From an uncultured Oscillospiraceae bacterium (GTDB lineage Bacteria > Bacillota > Clostridia > Oscillospirales > Oscillospiraceae), in contig CAJLCG010000023.1 in assembly GCA_905205085.1 (NCBI GenBank), positions 1-28,292 on the forward strand: a DNA stretch of 28,292 nt. The letters are read 5' to 3'. Both the position numbers and the translations under genes were made by a program. Each line of letters begins with the position of its first letter. Position 1 is the first letter of the stretch. The notes under the pieces were generated by a model. It was given only the letters and a program-made list of their open reading frames with translations, was not told the origin of the DNA and did not search any database. Below, one piece after another: positions 21,704-28,292 of the stretch.

Positions 21704-22778
21704 ATGCTTCCGGACTGTGGAATACGTGGACCCGCTCCTCACCCCGCAAAATACGCAGGGCGCCCAGCGCCAGCGCTTCCATCTCGTTTTCTCCCGGGAT
21801 GACCACCACCTTCACCAGGTTGTGGAGATAATCGATGACCATGCCGGTGAGCATTTTGGAGTTGGCCAGGCCACCGGTGAGGATAACAGCGTCAATAAGC
21901 TCGGTAAAGCAGCCCAGCATAATGCCCACGCCTTTGGAAATTTGCAGCGCCTGGGCCTTATACACCAGCGAGGCCCACTCGTCTCCGTTCTGGATGCGGC
22001 GCTCGATCTCCTGGCAGTCGTGGGTACCCAGCAGGGCGGACATGCCTCCCTCGCCCCGCAGCTTTTTCAGCATTTCCGGCTTGGTATACTTGCCGGAGTA
22101 GCACAGGTCCACCACGTAGAGCATATTGAGGCTGCCCGACCGGTCGGGGGAGAAGGGCCCGGCATCGTCGGACACCGAGTCGATGATGCGGCCATGGCTG
22201 TGGGCGGAGATGGAGATGCCTCCACCCAGATGGGCCACCACCAGGTTCATGTCCTCGTACTTGCGCCCCAGAGTCTCTGCGTACTTGTGGGAGGTAGCCC
22301 GGGCGTTGAGCACGTGGCAGAAGCTGGTACGGGTGACCTCCTTGAAGCCGGTGACCCGGGCCTCGGGCAGCAGCTCATCGCTGGTCACCGCATCGTAGAT
22401 ATAAGCGGGAATCCCCAGAGGCTGGGCAAAGGCGCGGGCCATCAATCCTCCCAAGTTGGAGGCGTGATCAAAGGCGGTGTGGTGGCGCAGGCAGTCCTCC
22501 AGCGCGTCGTCCACCTGATAGCCGCCCGCCACAATATGGGGAATGATGCCGCCCCGGCCCACCACCGCCGACAGGGTGGACAGGTCAAAGCCCTCCTGGG
22601 CCAGCCACAGCCGCACCAGAGCCACCCGGTAGTCCAGCTGGTCATACAGGGTAGGATAGGGGGCCAGGTCCTGGTTGGTGTGCACCATATTCTTCACCGC
22701 CAGCTGGTGCTCATCCTCATAGATGGCCGCCTTGGTGCTGGTGGAACCTGGATTGAGTACTAACAAACGATAGGCCAT
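21702..22778 (-). CDS. buk: Butyrate kinase
   Basis: Converts butyryl phosphate + ADP to butyrate + ATP, the energy-conserving end of fermentation. The 358-residue chain belongs to the acetate kinase/ASKHA superfamily: the N-terminal nucleotide loop LVLNPGSTSTKAAIY, VVGRGG, HASNLGG, AHLGGGISISAHSHGRIID (phosphate loop 2 and catalytic surroundings), SDDAGPFSPDRSG, and ILTGGLANSKML near the C-terminus (adenosine motif). The length and LNPGSTSTK spelling fit butyrate kinase (about 355) rather than acetate kinase (about 400). AGGAGG lies 8 nt before the ATG, and the start is 28 nt past the ptb stop, so the two form an operon. A branched-chain fatty acid kinase is the main alternative. Confidence 0.95.
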   Translation of the reverse strand: MAYRLLVLNPGSTSTKAAIYEDEHQLAVKNMVHTNQDLAPYPTLYDQLDYRVALVRLWLAQEGFDLSTLSAVVGRGGIIPHIVAGGYQVDDALEDCLRHHTAFDHASNLGGLMARAFAQPLGIPAYIYDAVTSDELLPEARVTGFKEVTRTSFCHVLNARATSHKYAETLGRKYEDMNLVVAHLGGGISISAHSHGRIIDSVSDDAGPFSPDRSGSLNMLYVVDLCYSGKYTKPEMLKKLRGEGGMSALLGTHDCQEIERRIQNGDEWASLVYKAQALQISKGVGIMLGCFTELIDAVILTGGLANSKMLTGMVIDYLHNLVKVVVIPGENEMEALALGALRILRGEERVHVFHSPEA

Positions 22779-22806
22779 GTCCGTTGCCTCCTGTCACTTG
22801 TGCCGC

Positions 22807-23709
22807 TCATCGCGCCATGGCGGCGGCGATGAGGATGGAATCGTACTTCTCCGCTGGGGTAGCGCCCCGGGAATTGATGGTGATGGGCACCGATGCCCCC
22901 AGCACCAGCCCCGCCATGTCTCCCCCCGCCAGGCCGTACAGGGACTTGCCCAACAGATTGCCTGCGGTAATGTTGGGCACCAGGAAGATGTCCGCGTCTC
23001 CGGCCACCGGGCTGTGGTAGCCCTTGATGGCCGCCGCCTCCCGGTCGGTGGCCAGGTCCAGAGAGATGGGGCCCTCCACCAGGCAGTCGCCAAAGTCGCC
23101 CCGCGCTCCCTCCTCTTTGAGGGCGGCGGCATCCACCGTCTCCTGCATCTTGGGGTTCACCGTCTCCACCGCGCACAGCACCGCCGCCTTAGGCTGGTCA
23201 TAGCCCAAAAAGCGGCACAGCCCCAGGGCGTTATGCAGAATGGCCCGCTTCTGCTCCAGGTCGGGAGCCACCACCATACCGCCGTCGGTGATAAACATTA
23301 GCTTGTGGTAGGCAGGCACGTCCAGAATGGCTACGTGGGAGAGTACTGCGCTCTCCCGGATGCCGGTACCATGGCGCACTACCTCTTTGAGCAGGGTTCC
23401 GGTCTGGAGCATCCCCTTGATGAGCAGACTGCCCCGTCCCTGGCGGATCAGTTCCACCGCCCGGCGGGCACACCCCGCCTCGTCCTTCTCGTCCACCACA
23501 TCCTCCTCAGGCACCTGCCAGCCCATGGCCTGGGTCAGCCGCTGGATCTCTGCGGCATCGCCCACCAGCACCGGACGGATGAGCCCATCCTCCTGTGCCT
23601 GGCGCACTGCCTGGAGGGTATGTTCCTCGTGGGCCGCGGCCACCACGGCGGTCTTTGGCGGAATATGCTTTAAATCCTGCTTCAGCTGTTGAAATCCGGA
23701 GATCTCCAT
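22807..23709 (-). CDS. ptb: Phosphate butyryltransferase
   Basis: Converts butyryl-CoA + phosphate to butyryl phosphate + CoA, feeding the adjacent butyrate kinase. The 300-residue chain has the PTA_PTB fold: AVVAAAHEEHTLQAVRQA, LIRPVLVGD, LLIKGMLQTGTLLKEVV, FITDGGMVVAPDLEQK, the GPISLDLA and VAGDADIFLVPNITAGN segments, and the C-terminal GASVPITINSRGATPAEK. The start is the ATG at 23709 with GGGAGG 9 nt before it; the upstream TTG at 23715 is too close. It is the first gene of ptb-buk. A TAAAAT -10 candidate preceded by TGA lies about 70 bp upstream, with no clear -35. The C-terminal CoA-binding features are intact. Confidence 0.95.
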   Translation of the reverse strand: MEISGFQQLKQDLKHIPPKTAVVAAAHEEHTLQAVRQAQEDGLIRPVLVGDAAEIQRLTQAMGWQVPEEDVVDEKDEAGCARRAVELIRQGRGSLLIKGMLQTGTLLKEVVRHGTGIRESAVLSHVAILDVPAYHKLMFITDGGMVVAPDLEQKRAILHNALGLCRFLGYDQPKAAVLCAVETVNPKMQETVDAAALKEEGARGDFGDCLVEGPISLDLATDREAAAIKGYHSPVAGDADIFLVPNITAGNLLGKSLYGLAGGDMAGLVLGASVPITINSRGATPAEKYDSILIAAAMAR

Positions 23710-23900
23710 ATCCAATTCCTCCCAACCGGCGGACCCCTCCGCCTTCTGTCCCTGGGGGACAACATTTTTCTTGGCTCTATTTTATCAGTTTTCTGAAAAA
23801 AAGTATAGAGAAACTTTGATTTTCCGCGTTAAAGCAACAAATTCAGGCTTCTTTTTCTCCCCATGTCTTTGTCTTCGATTTTGTGCTCTATAATTTTTTC

Positions 23901-23936
23901 TTGACTTTATCGCTTTTATGCGTTACAGTTTAACGC
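23901..23936 (+). promoter_or_regulatory. Promoter with overlapping palindromic operator for the SSS symporter
   Basis: -35 TTGACT (23901-23906), 17-bp spacer, -10 TACAGT (23924-23929). A dyad GCGTTA-CAGTT-TAACGC (23920-23936) covers the -10. A further half-site copy, GCGTTAAA, lies at 23826-23833 between this promoter and ptb. The arrangement suggests repression by a transcription factor whose gene is not in the window. The rest of 23716-23979 holds no gene. Confidence 0.6.
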
Positions 23937-23979
23937 AATAAAACGTCCGGAATATTTTTTCCTGCGAGAGGGTGAAACG

Positions 23980-25524
23980 ATGGCAATCAAAGTAGGACTT
24001 CTTCTGGTTTTCTTCTCCGTCATGGTGGGAATCGGCCTCTACTGCCGCCGCCACGCCACTAACGTCAACGGCTTTGTACTGGGTGGACGCTCTGTGGGCC
24101 CCTGGCTCACCGCCTTCGCCTACGGCACCAGCTACTTCTCCGCGGTGGTCTTTGTAGGCTATGCGGGACAGTTTGGCTGGAAGTACGGCATCGCCGCCAC
24201 CTGGGCTGGCATCGGCAACGCTCTGCTGGGCTCTCTGCTGGCCTGGGTGGTCTTGGGACGCCGCACCCGCATTATGACCCAGCATCTGGACAGCGCCACC
24301 ATGCCGGAGTTCTTCGGAAAGCGCTTTGGCTCCCAGAAGCTGAAGGTAGCCGCCTCGGTGATCATATTTATCTTCCTCATTCCATACACCGCCAGCCTGT
24401 ATAATGGTCTAAGCCGCCTGTTCGGCATGGCCTTTGACATCGACTATGCCGTTTGCGTGGTGGTTATGGCCATTCTCACCGGAGTCTATGTGATTGCCGG
24501 CGGCTACATGGCCACCGCCATCAACGACTTTATCCAGGGCATCATCATGATCTTCGGCATCTGCGCCGTTATCGCCGCGGTTCTGAACAGTCAGGGCGGT
24601 TTTATGGCCGCGTTGGAGGGTCTGGCCCAGGTCAGCGACCCCCAGGTCTCCTCTATCCCCGGCGTATTTGCCTCCTTCTTTGGCCCCGACCCCTTGAACC
24701 TGCTGGGCGTGGTGCTGCTCACCTCCCTGGGCACCTGGGGCCTGCCCCAGATGGTACAGAAATTCTATGCCATCAAGGATGAGAAGGCCATTGACACCGG
24801 CACCGTCATCTCCACCGTGTTTGCTGCCATCGTGGCGGGGGGCTGCTACTTCCTGGGCGGTTTTGGCCGGCTCTTTTCCGATCAGGTGGACGTGGCCGCC
24901 AATGGCTACGACTCTATCATCCCCACCATGCTCTCCGGCCTGTCTGATTTTCTCATTGCGGTGGTGGTTATTCTGGTGCTCTCCGCCTCCATGTCTACCC
25001 TCTCCTCTCTGGTGCTGGCCTCCAGCTCCACGCTGACTCTGGACGTTCTGAAAGGCCGAGTCATCCGGGAGAACGATGAGAAAAGTCAGGTGTTGGTCAT
25101 GCGAGGCCTGATCGTGCTGTTTATCGCCATCTCTGTGGTGCTGGCTATCATCCAGTACCGCTCCAGCGTCACCTTTATCGCTCAGCTCATGGGCGTAAGC
25201 TGGGGCGCTCTGGCCGGCGCCTTCCTGGCCCCCTTCCTATATAGCCTCTACTGGAAAAAGGCCACCCGGGGCGCCTGTTGGATCTGCTTCCTCTTCTCCA
25301 CGGTCTTTATGCTGGCCAATATTTTTGTAGGCAGCCGCTTCCCCGCCATTCTTCAGTCCCCCATCAACGCAGGTGCCTTCTGCATGCTGGCCGGATTGAT
25401 CCTTGTCCCGGTGGTCTCCCTCCTCACCCCCAAGCCGGACCAAACTTTGGTGGACGAGGCCTTCTCCTGTTACGACCGCAAGGTGTTGGTCCGCCAGCGC
25501 CAGGCCCTGGGCGAGCGGGACTAA
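23980..25524 (+). CDS. Sodium:solute symporter (SSS family)
   Basis: A 514-residue inner-membrane transporter with about 13 hydrophobic helices, of the PutP/PanF/SSS family, which imports a solute with sodium. Family landmarks: FVLGGRSVGPWLTAFAYGTSYFSAVVFVGYAGQFG (helices 1-2, including the unwound sodium-site region), TMPEFFGKRFGS after helix 3, GGYMATAINDFIQGIIMIFG (helix 6, the SSS signature), GTWGLPQMVQKFYA, and the serine-rich SASMSTLSSLVLASSSTLT of helix 9 that supplies sodium ligands. The C-terminal tail from about residue 485 is hydrophilic. GAGGGTG lies 6 nt before the ATG. It is followed by an amidohydrolase-2 gene, suggesting uptake plus breakdown of one substrate, which is not identified. 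Confidence 0.93.
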   Translation: MAIKVGLLLVFFSVMVGIGLYCRRHATNVNGFVLGGRSVGPWLTAFAYGTSYFSAVVFVGYAGQFGWKYGIAATWAGIGNALLGSLLAWVVLGRRTRIMTQHLDSATMPEFFGKRFGSQKLKVAASVIIFIFLIPYTASLYNGLSRLFGMAFDIDYAVCVVVMAILTGVYVIAGGYMATAINDFIQGIIMIFGICAVIAAVLNSQGGFMAALEGLAQVSDPQVSSIPGVFASFFGPDPLNLLGVVLLTSLGTWGLPQMVQKFYAIKDEKAIDTGTVISTVFAAIVAGGCYFLGGFGRLFSDQVDVAANGYDSIIPTMLSGLSDFLIAVVVILVLSASMSTLSSLVLASSSTLTLDVLKGRVIRENDEKSQVLVMRGLIVLFIAISVVLAIIQYRSSVTFIAQLMGVSWGALAGAFLAPFLYSLYWKKATRGACWICFLFSTVFMLANIFVGSRFPAILQSPINAGAFCMLAGLILVPVVSLLTPKPDQTLVDEAFSCYDRKVLVRQRQALGERD

Positions 25525-25691
25525 TCCCCAATTTGTCTTAATATTTGGGCCAAAAACTCCATTTCTTGAGCAAGAAACACCATGTTCAAAGCACAGGCCG
25601 TGTGGTATCCTATGGAAGATATCACACGGCCTGATGTTCGCCGCTGACTGGAAACTATACGGGACTTTCCCGCAAAGAAAGAGTTGATATT
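25525..25691 (+). other. Intergenic dyads between symporter and amidohydrolase
   Basis: Two dyads lie here: a perfect TTTCTTG-AG-CAAGAAA palindrome (25562-25577), like an operator, and a hairpin of 16 pairs (one wobble) with arms at 25594-25609 and 25618-25633. The hairpin has no T-tract after it, so it is more likely a processing or attenuation structure than an intrinsic terminator. No clear promoter for the next gene is seen. Confidence 0.5.
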
Positions 25692-26549
25692 ATGATTATT
25701 GATATCCACACCCATACCTTCCCGGATAAGCTGGCCGCCACTACCATTCCCAAGCTGGAACTGATGTCCCACACAAAGTCCTATGTGGACGGCACCAATG
25801 GCGGCTTGATGGCCTCCATGGCCAAGGCCGGGGTAAACTACTCCGTTGTGCTGCCTGTGGCCACCAGTCCCAAGCAGGTAGTGCACATCAATGACAGCTC
25901 CGCCCGCATCAACGAACAGTTTGAGCAGACCGGAATTTTCTCCTTCGGCTGCATTCATCCCGATTATGACGACTACCGCGCCGAGCTGGCCCGGGTGAAA
26001 GACCTAGGCTTGAAGGGCATCAAGCTTCACCCGGTCTATCAGGATGTAAACTTTGACGACATCCGCACCTTGCGCATTCTGGATCGGGCGGCTGAGCTGG
26101 GCCTCATCGTCCTCACCCACTCCGGCCTGGATGTAGGCTTCCCCGGCCGGGTGCGGGTCACCCCCGCCATGGTGCAGCATGCGGTGAAGGAGGTCGGCCC
26201 CCTCACGTTGATCCTGGCCCACATGGGAGGCTGGCGCAACTGGGACGAGGCCGAGCAGCTGCTGGCCGATGCCCCGGTGTATCTGGATACCTCCTATTCC
26301 CTGGGCACGCTCTATGCCCTGGATGACGGCTACTACAAGCCGGAAGATCTGCCCATGCTCAGCCAGGAGCAGTTCCTGCGCATGGTCCACACCTTCGGTC
26401 CCCACCGCTTCCTCTTCGGCACCGACAGCCCCTGGGGCGATCAGTCTCAGGGCGTGGAACGCATCCGTTCTCTGCCCCTCACAGAGGAGGAGAAGGCCGG
26501 TATTCTGGGTGGAAACGCCCAGAAGCTCTTGAACTTCCCAGAAAAATAA
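25692..26549 (+). CDS. Amidohydrolase family 2 (TIM-barrel metal-dependent hydrolase)
   Basis: A 285-residue cytosolic enzyme of the ACMSD/amidohydrolase-2 group, which hydrolyses or decarboxylates small carboxylic acids at a zinc site. Metal ligands are visible: His6 and His8 in DIHTHTFPDK, the His of LVLTHSG (barrel strand 5), the His of LILAHMGGW and the Asp of LFGTDSPWGD (strand 8). LKGIKLHPVYQ lies on strand 4. The actual substrate is unknown. The ribosome site is weak (AAAGAG, 8 nt before the ATG). It lies 167 bp after the sodium:solute symporter on the same strand and may be co-transcribed with it; a strong terminator follows. Confidence 0.9.
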   Translation: MIIDIHTHTFPDKLAATTIPKLELMSHTKSYVDGTNGGLMASMAKAGVNYSVVLPVATSPKQVVHINDSSARINEQFEQTGIFSFGCIHPDYDDYRAELARVKDLGLKGIKLHPVYQDVNFDDIRTLRILDRAAELGLIVLTHSGLDVGFPGRVRVTPAMVQHAVKEVGPLTLILAHMGGWRNWDEAEQLLADAPVYLDTSYSLGTLYALDDGYYKPEDLPMLSQEQFLRMVHTFGPHRFLFGTDSPWGDQSQGVERIRSLPLTEEEKAGILGGNAQKLLNFPEK

Positions 26550-26552
26550 ACA

Positions 26553-26589
26553 ACAGGGCGTCATAACCGTTTTAGTTATGACGCCCTGT
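26553..26589. terminator. Bidirectional terminator between the amidohydrolase and the muramidase gene
   Basis: A perfect 15-bp stem ACAGGGCGTCATAAC/GTTATGACGCCCTGT, loop CGTTTTA. It ends both the plus-strand amidohydrolase and the minus-strand GH25 gene; the T-tracts are short (TATTGTTTT on plus). Confidence 0.8.
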
Positions 26590-26595
26590 ATTGTT

Positions 26596-27942
26596 TTATC
26601 GGAAGAATCGAATATTCATATCCACATTTCCGGAGATACCGGATACGCGGCCGCTGGAAGTGTACTGCCACATATCAAAATCATAGTAGAAGGTGGGCAG
26701 GTTGTTGTACTGGGCCAGCCAGAAGGGATAGTCCATCAGCTTGCTCAGATCATATTGGCTGTAGCCCTCAGAGGGGTTAAAGTAAACCATGGCCTCATAG
26801 CCCGCCGCCGTAATATCTGCACAGAAGGCATTGGCCATCTTGCACATGGTACTCACACTGGGTACCTTCTGGGTGCGGGAGCCGGCATAGTTCTGCCGCT
26901 CCCAGTCAAAGACCACCGGATAGGTGAGATCATAGTCCTTCACCTGCTCAATGACGTAGGCGGCCTCCTCCTGAGCCTCCTCCACGGTAATGGCCTGGGA
27001 GAAGTAGTAGACGCCAACATCCAGCCCCGCAGCCAGGGCGCCTTCGATGTTCTGGGTAAAATACTTATCGGGCATCATCTTACCCTCGCTACCGTAGCCT
27101 CGATAGCCCACACGAATGATAGCGAAATCGATGCCTGCATCGGCCACCTTCTGCCAGTCAATCTCTCCCTGATAGACGGATACATCAATACCCAGAGCCG
27201 TCTCTACCCCCGGCTCGTTATAGGTCATATATCCGTTGGAATCCTTGGAGAAATAGCTGGAACTATAAGAATTGACCGGCACTCCGTCTAAAATATCATA
27301 ATAGGTGTTCTGGAACAGGATCTGTTTGCCGTAGGTATGTACCCGGTCAATCTGCCAGATAATGACGCTGATCTCCGCACGGCTGATTGGCTTGTCCGGC
27401 AAAAAGACTGTTTTTCCGTTTTCGGTGCTGCCGGTGATAACCCCCATCTCATACAGCGCCGTCAGATAGCCATCGTTGACGTCAGAAAAGGGGGATTTGG
27501 CCTGAGAAGGAGACAGTCCCAGCGCTTTTGCCGCCAACTGCGCCACCAGGATACGGGGCATATCGCCATCCAGGTCTCCGATCTCCGCACGGGTGAGATA
27601 GCCCTTGGACACCGCATAGTCCGCATACCCACTGGCCCAGTGGCTGTCCGTGGCAGCAATATTCCCACTCCCTGCAGCCTTCAGCACCATGACCAACGCA
27701 GCGCCGGCACTCAAGGAATCGTCAGCGCCAAAGTAGCCATTTCCATATCCATCGATATAGCCTTTGCTGTTGACTGCCGCAACATAATTGTAGTACCAGT
27801 CTCCTTTCTGAACATCCACAAAGGGGCTGGTGTATCCCGAGGGAATGGTTAATTTATAAGACCCTGCCAATACAGGCTGAATCCCCACGACGGCAGCCAA
27901 AGCTAGCGCTGCGGCACGCCGTTCAAGCTTTTTTAAATTCAT
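26596..27942 (-). CDS. Secreted SLH-domain GH25 muramidase
   Basis: A 448-residue cell-surface peptidoglycan hydrolase. Residues 1-26 are a signal peptide (positive MNLKKLERR, hydrophobic core, cleavage after VLA). Three S-layer-homology modules follow (about 38-90, 93-145 and 150-203; FVDVQKGDWYYNYV, FSDVNDGYLTALYEMG, PISRAEISVIIW), which attach the protein to secondary cell-wall polymer. The GH25 domain runs from about 248: GIDVSVYQGEIDW, AIIRVGYRGYG, the catalytic pair in PVVFDWE (about 345), and DMWQYTSSGRVSGISGNVDMN at the end. It probably cleaves the N-acetylmuramyl bond in cell-wall turnover. GGAGG lies 12 nt before the ATG. It has its own promoter and terminator and is not linked to a phage or lysis module. 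Confidence 0.93.
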   Translation of the reverse strand: MNLKKLERRAAALALAAVVGIQPVLAGSYKLTIPSGYTSPFVDVQKGDWYYNYVAAVNSKGYIDGYGNGYFGADDSLSAGAALVMVLKAAGSGNIAATDSHWASGYADYAVSKGYLTRAEIGDLDGDMPRILVAQLAAKALGLSPSQAKSPFSDVNDGYLTALYEMGVITGSTENGKTVFLPDKPISRAEISVIIWQIDRVHTYGKQILFQNTYYDILDGVPVNSYSSSYFSKDSNGYMTYNEPGVETALGIDVSVYQGEIDWQKVADAGIDFAIIRVGYRGYGSEGKMMPDKYFTQNIEGALAAGLDVGVYYFSQAITVEEAQEEAAYVIEQVKDYDLTYPVVFDWERQNYAGSRTQKVPSVSTMCKMANAFCADITAAGYEAMVYFNPSEGYSQYDLSKLMDYPFWLAQYNNLPTFYYDFDMWQYTSSGRVSGISGNVDMNIRFFR

Positions 27943-27990
27943 CTTGCTTTTTTACCTCCATTTTCGGGTTGACAATAATCAGACGAAGTT

Positions 27991-28019
27991 ATTATATCAA
28001 ATGTCGCTTTCTGGCACAA
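27991..28019 (-). promoter_or_regulatory. Promoter of the GH25 muramidase gene
   Basis: -35 TTGTGC (28014-28019), 17-bp spacer, extended -10 TGA-TATAAT (27991-27996). Confidence 0.85.
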
Positions 28020-28037
28020 TAGGTAATTCTGGAAAAG

Positions 28038-28071
28038 AAAAAGGACAAACAGAAATCTGTTTGTCCTTTTT
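28038..28071 (-). terminator. Terminator after 5S rRNA
   Basis: A perfect 16-bp stem AAAAAGGACAAACAGA/TCTGTTTGTCCTTTTT with a minimal AA loop. On the minus strand it directly follows the 5S 3' end and runs into TTTTT and C. Confidence 0.9.
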
Positions 28072-28072
28072 G

Positions 28073-28189
<117 letters not shown>

Positions 28190-28237
28190 ATTTTAACCGC
28201 TTGCGCGACTAAAATCACTATAAACTTTTGAGAAAAC

Positions 28238-28292
28238 TGGTGACCCGTACGGGAATCGAACCCATGTTTGCGGCGTGAGAGGCCGCCGTCTT
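28238..28292 (-). tRNA. tRNA-Glu(CTC), 5' part outside the window
   Basis: The 3' 55 nt of a tRNA: anticodon stem GCGGC/GCCGC with loop CTCTCAC (anticodon CTC, reads GAG), T-arm ATGGG-TTCGATT-CCCGT, acceptor 3' strand ACGGGTC and encoded CCA. The window ends in the anticodon arm. It lies 49 nt upstream of 5S on the same strand. Confidence 0.88.

Noticed and set aside
26596..27942. The GH25 enzyme as a phage endolysin
   Set aside because: It has a signal peptide and SLH anchors and no holin or phage genes nearby, so a cellular surface muramidase fits better.

Overview
The window looks like a chromosome segment from a GC-rich, anaerobic, butyrate-forming member of the Clostridia, probably Oscillospiraceae (Flavonifractor/Intestinimonas-like). 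This is inferred from strong GGAGG ribosome binding sites, sigma-A type promoters with 17-bp spacers, a ptb-buk pair, the long single-chain clostridial PurL, CoA-disulfide reductase, encoded tRNA CCA ends, and an integrated Tn1549-like conjugative element. No species can be named from sequence reading alone.

Layout. (1) 1-2675, minus strand: the end of an integrative conjugative element with rep (RepA/DUF6017 type), pcfB and a traG/virD4 coupling-protein gene. The coupling gene loses its family sequence at base 27/28, where a group II intron may begin. The rep gene carries 12 tandem 15-bp units that look like an internal origin. (2) 2675-3135: a degraded copy of a tRNA 3' end (probable attachment site), then a tRNA-Val/Glu/Met operon with a strong promoter. 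(3) 3268-3941: a TIM-barrel protein gene whose 5' end appears frameshifted. (4) 4126-10258: an operon pgeF - peptide-type lipoprotein - purL. (5) 10326-12892: an operon amidohydrolase - HdeD-like membrane protein - Smr-domain protein. (6) 12987-14299: a dicarboxylate/amino-acid:cation symporter. (7) 14425-14859, plus strand: a small zinc-ribbon membrane protein and tRNA-Leu(CAG). (8) 14956-16969: rhodanese plus CoA-disulfide reductase-rhodanese fusion. (9) 17084-17604: a GC-rich chain of hairpins between terminators, and tRNA-Thr(CGT). (10) 17676-20614: pyruvate kinase and a PLP aminotransferase, each apparently transcribed alone. (11) 20737-21648, plus strand: a free-standing N-terminal domain of PTS enzyme I. 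(12) 21702-23709: ptb-buk, the terminal butyrate kinase route. (13) 23901-26549, plus strand: a sodium:solute symporter behind a palindromic operator, then an amidohydrolase-2 enzyme. (14) 26596-28292: a surface SLH-GH25 muramidase, a 5S rRNA gene and a partial tRNA-Glu(CTC).

Most of the chromosomal part is ordinary housekeeping and catabolism. The points most worth a second look are the iteron-like array coded inside the rep linker, the probable intron in traG, the orphan enzyme I N-domain, the hairpin chain beside tRNA-Thr, and the frameshifted TIM-barrel gene.
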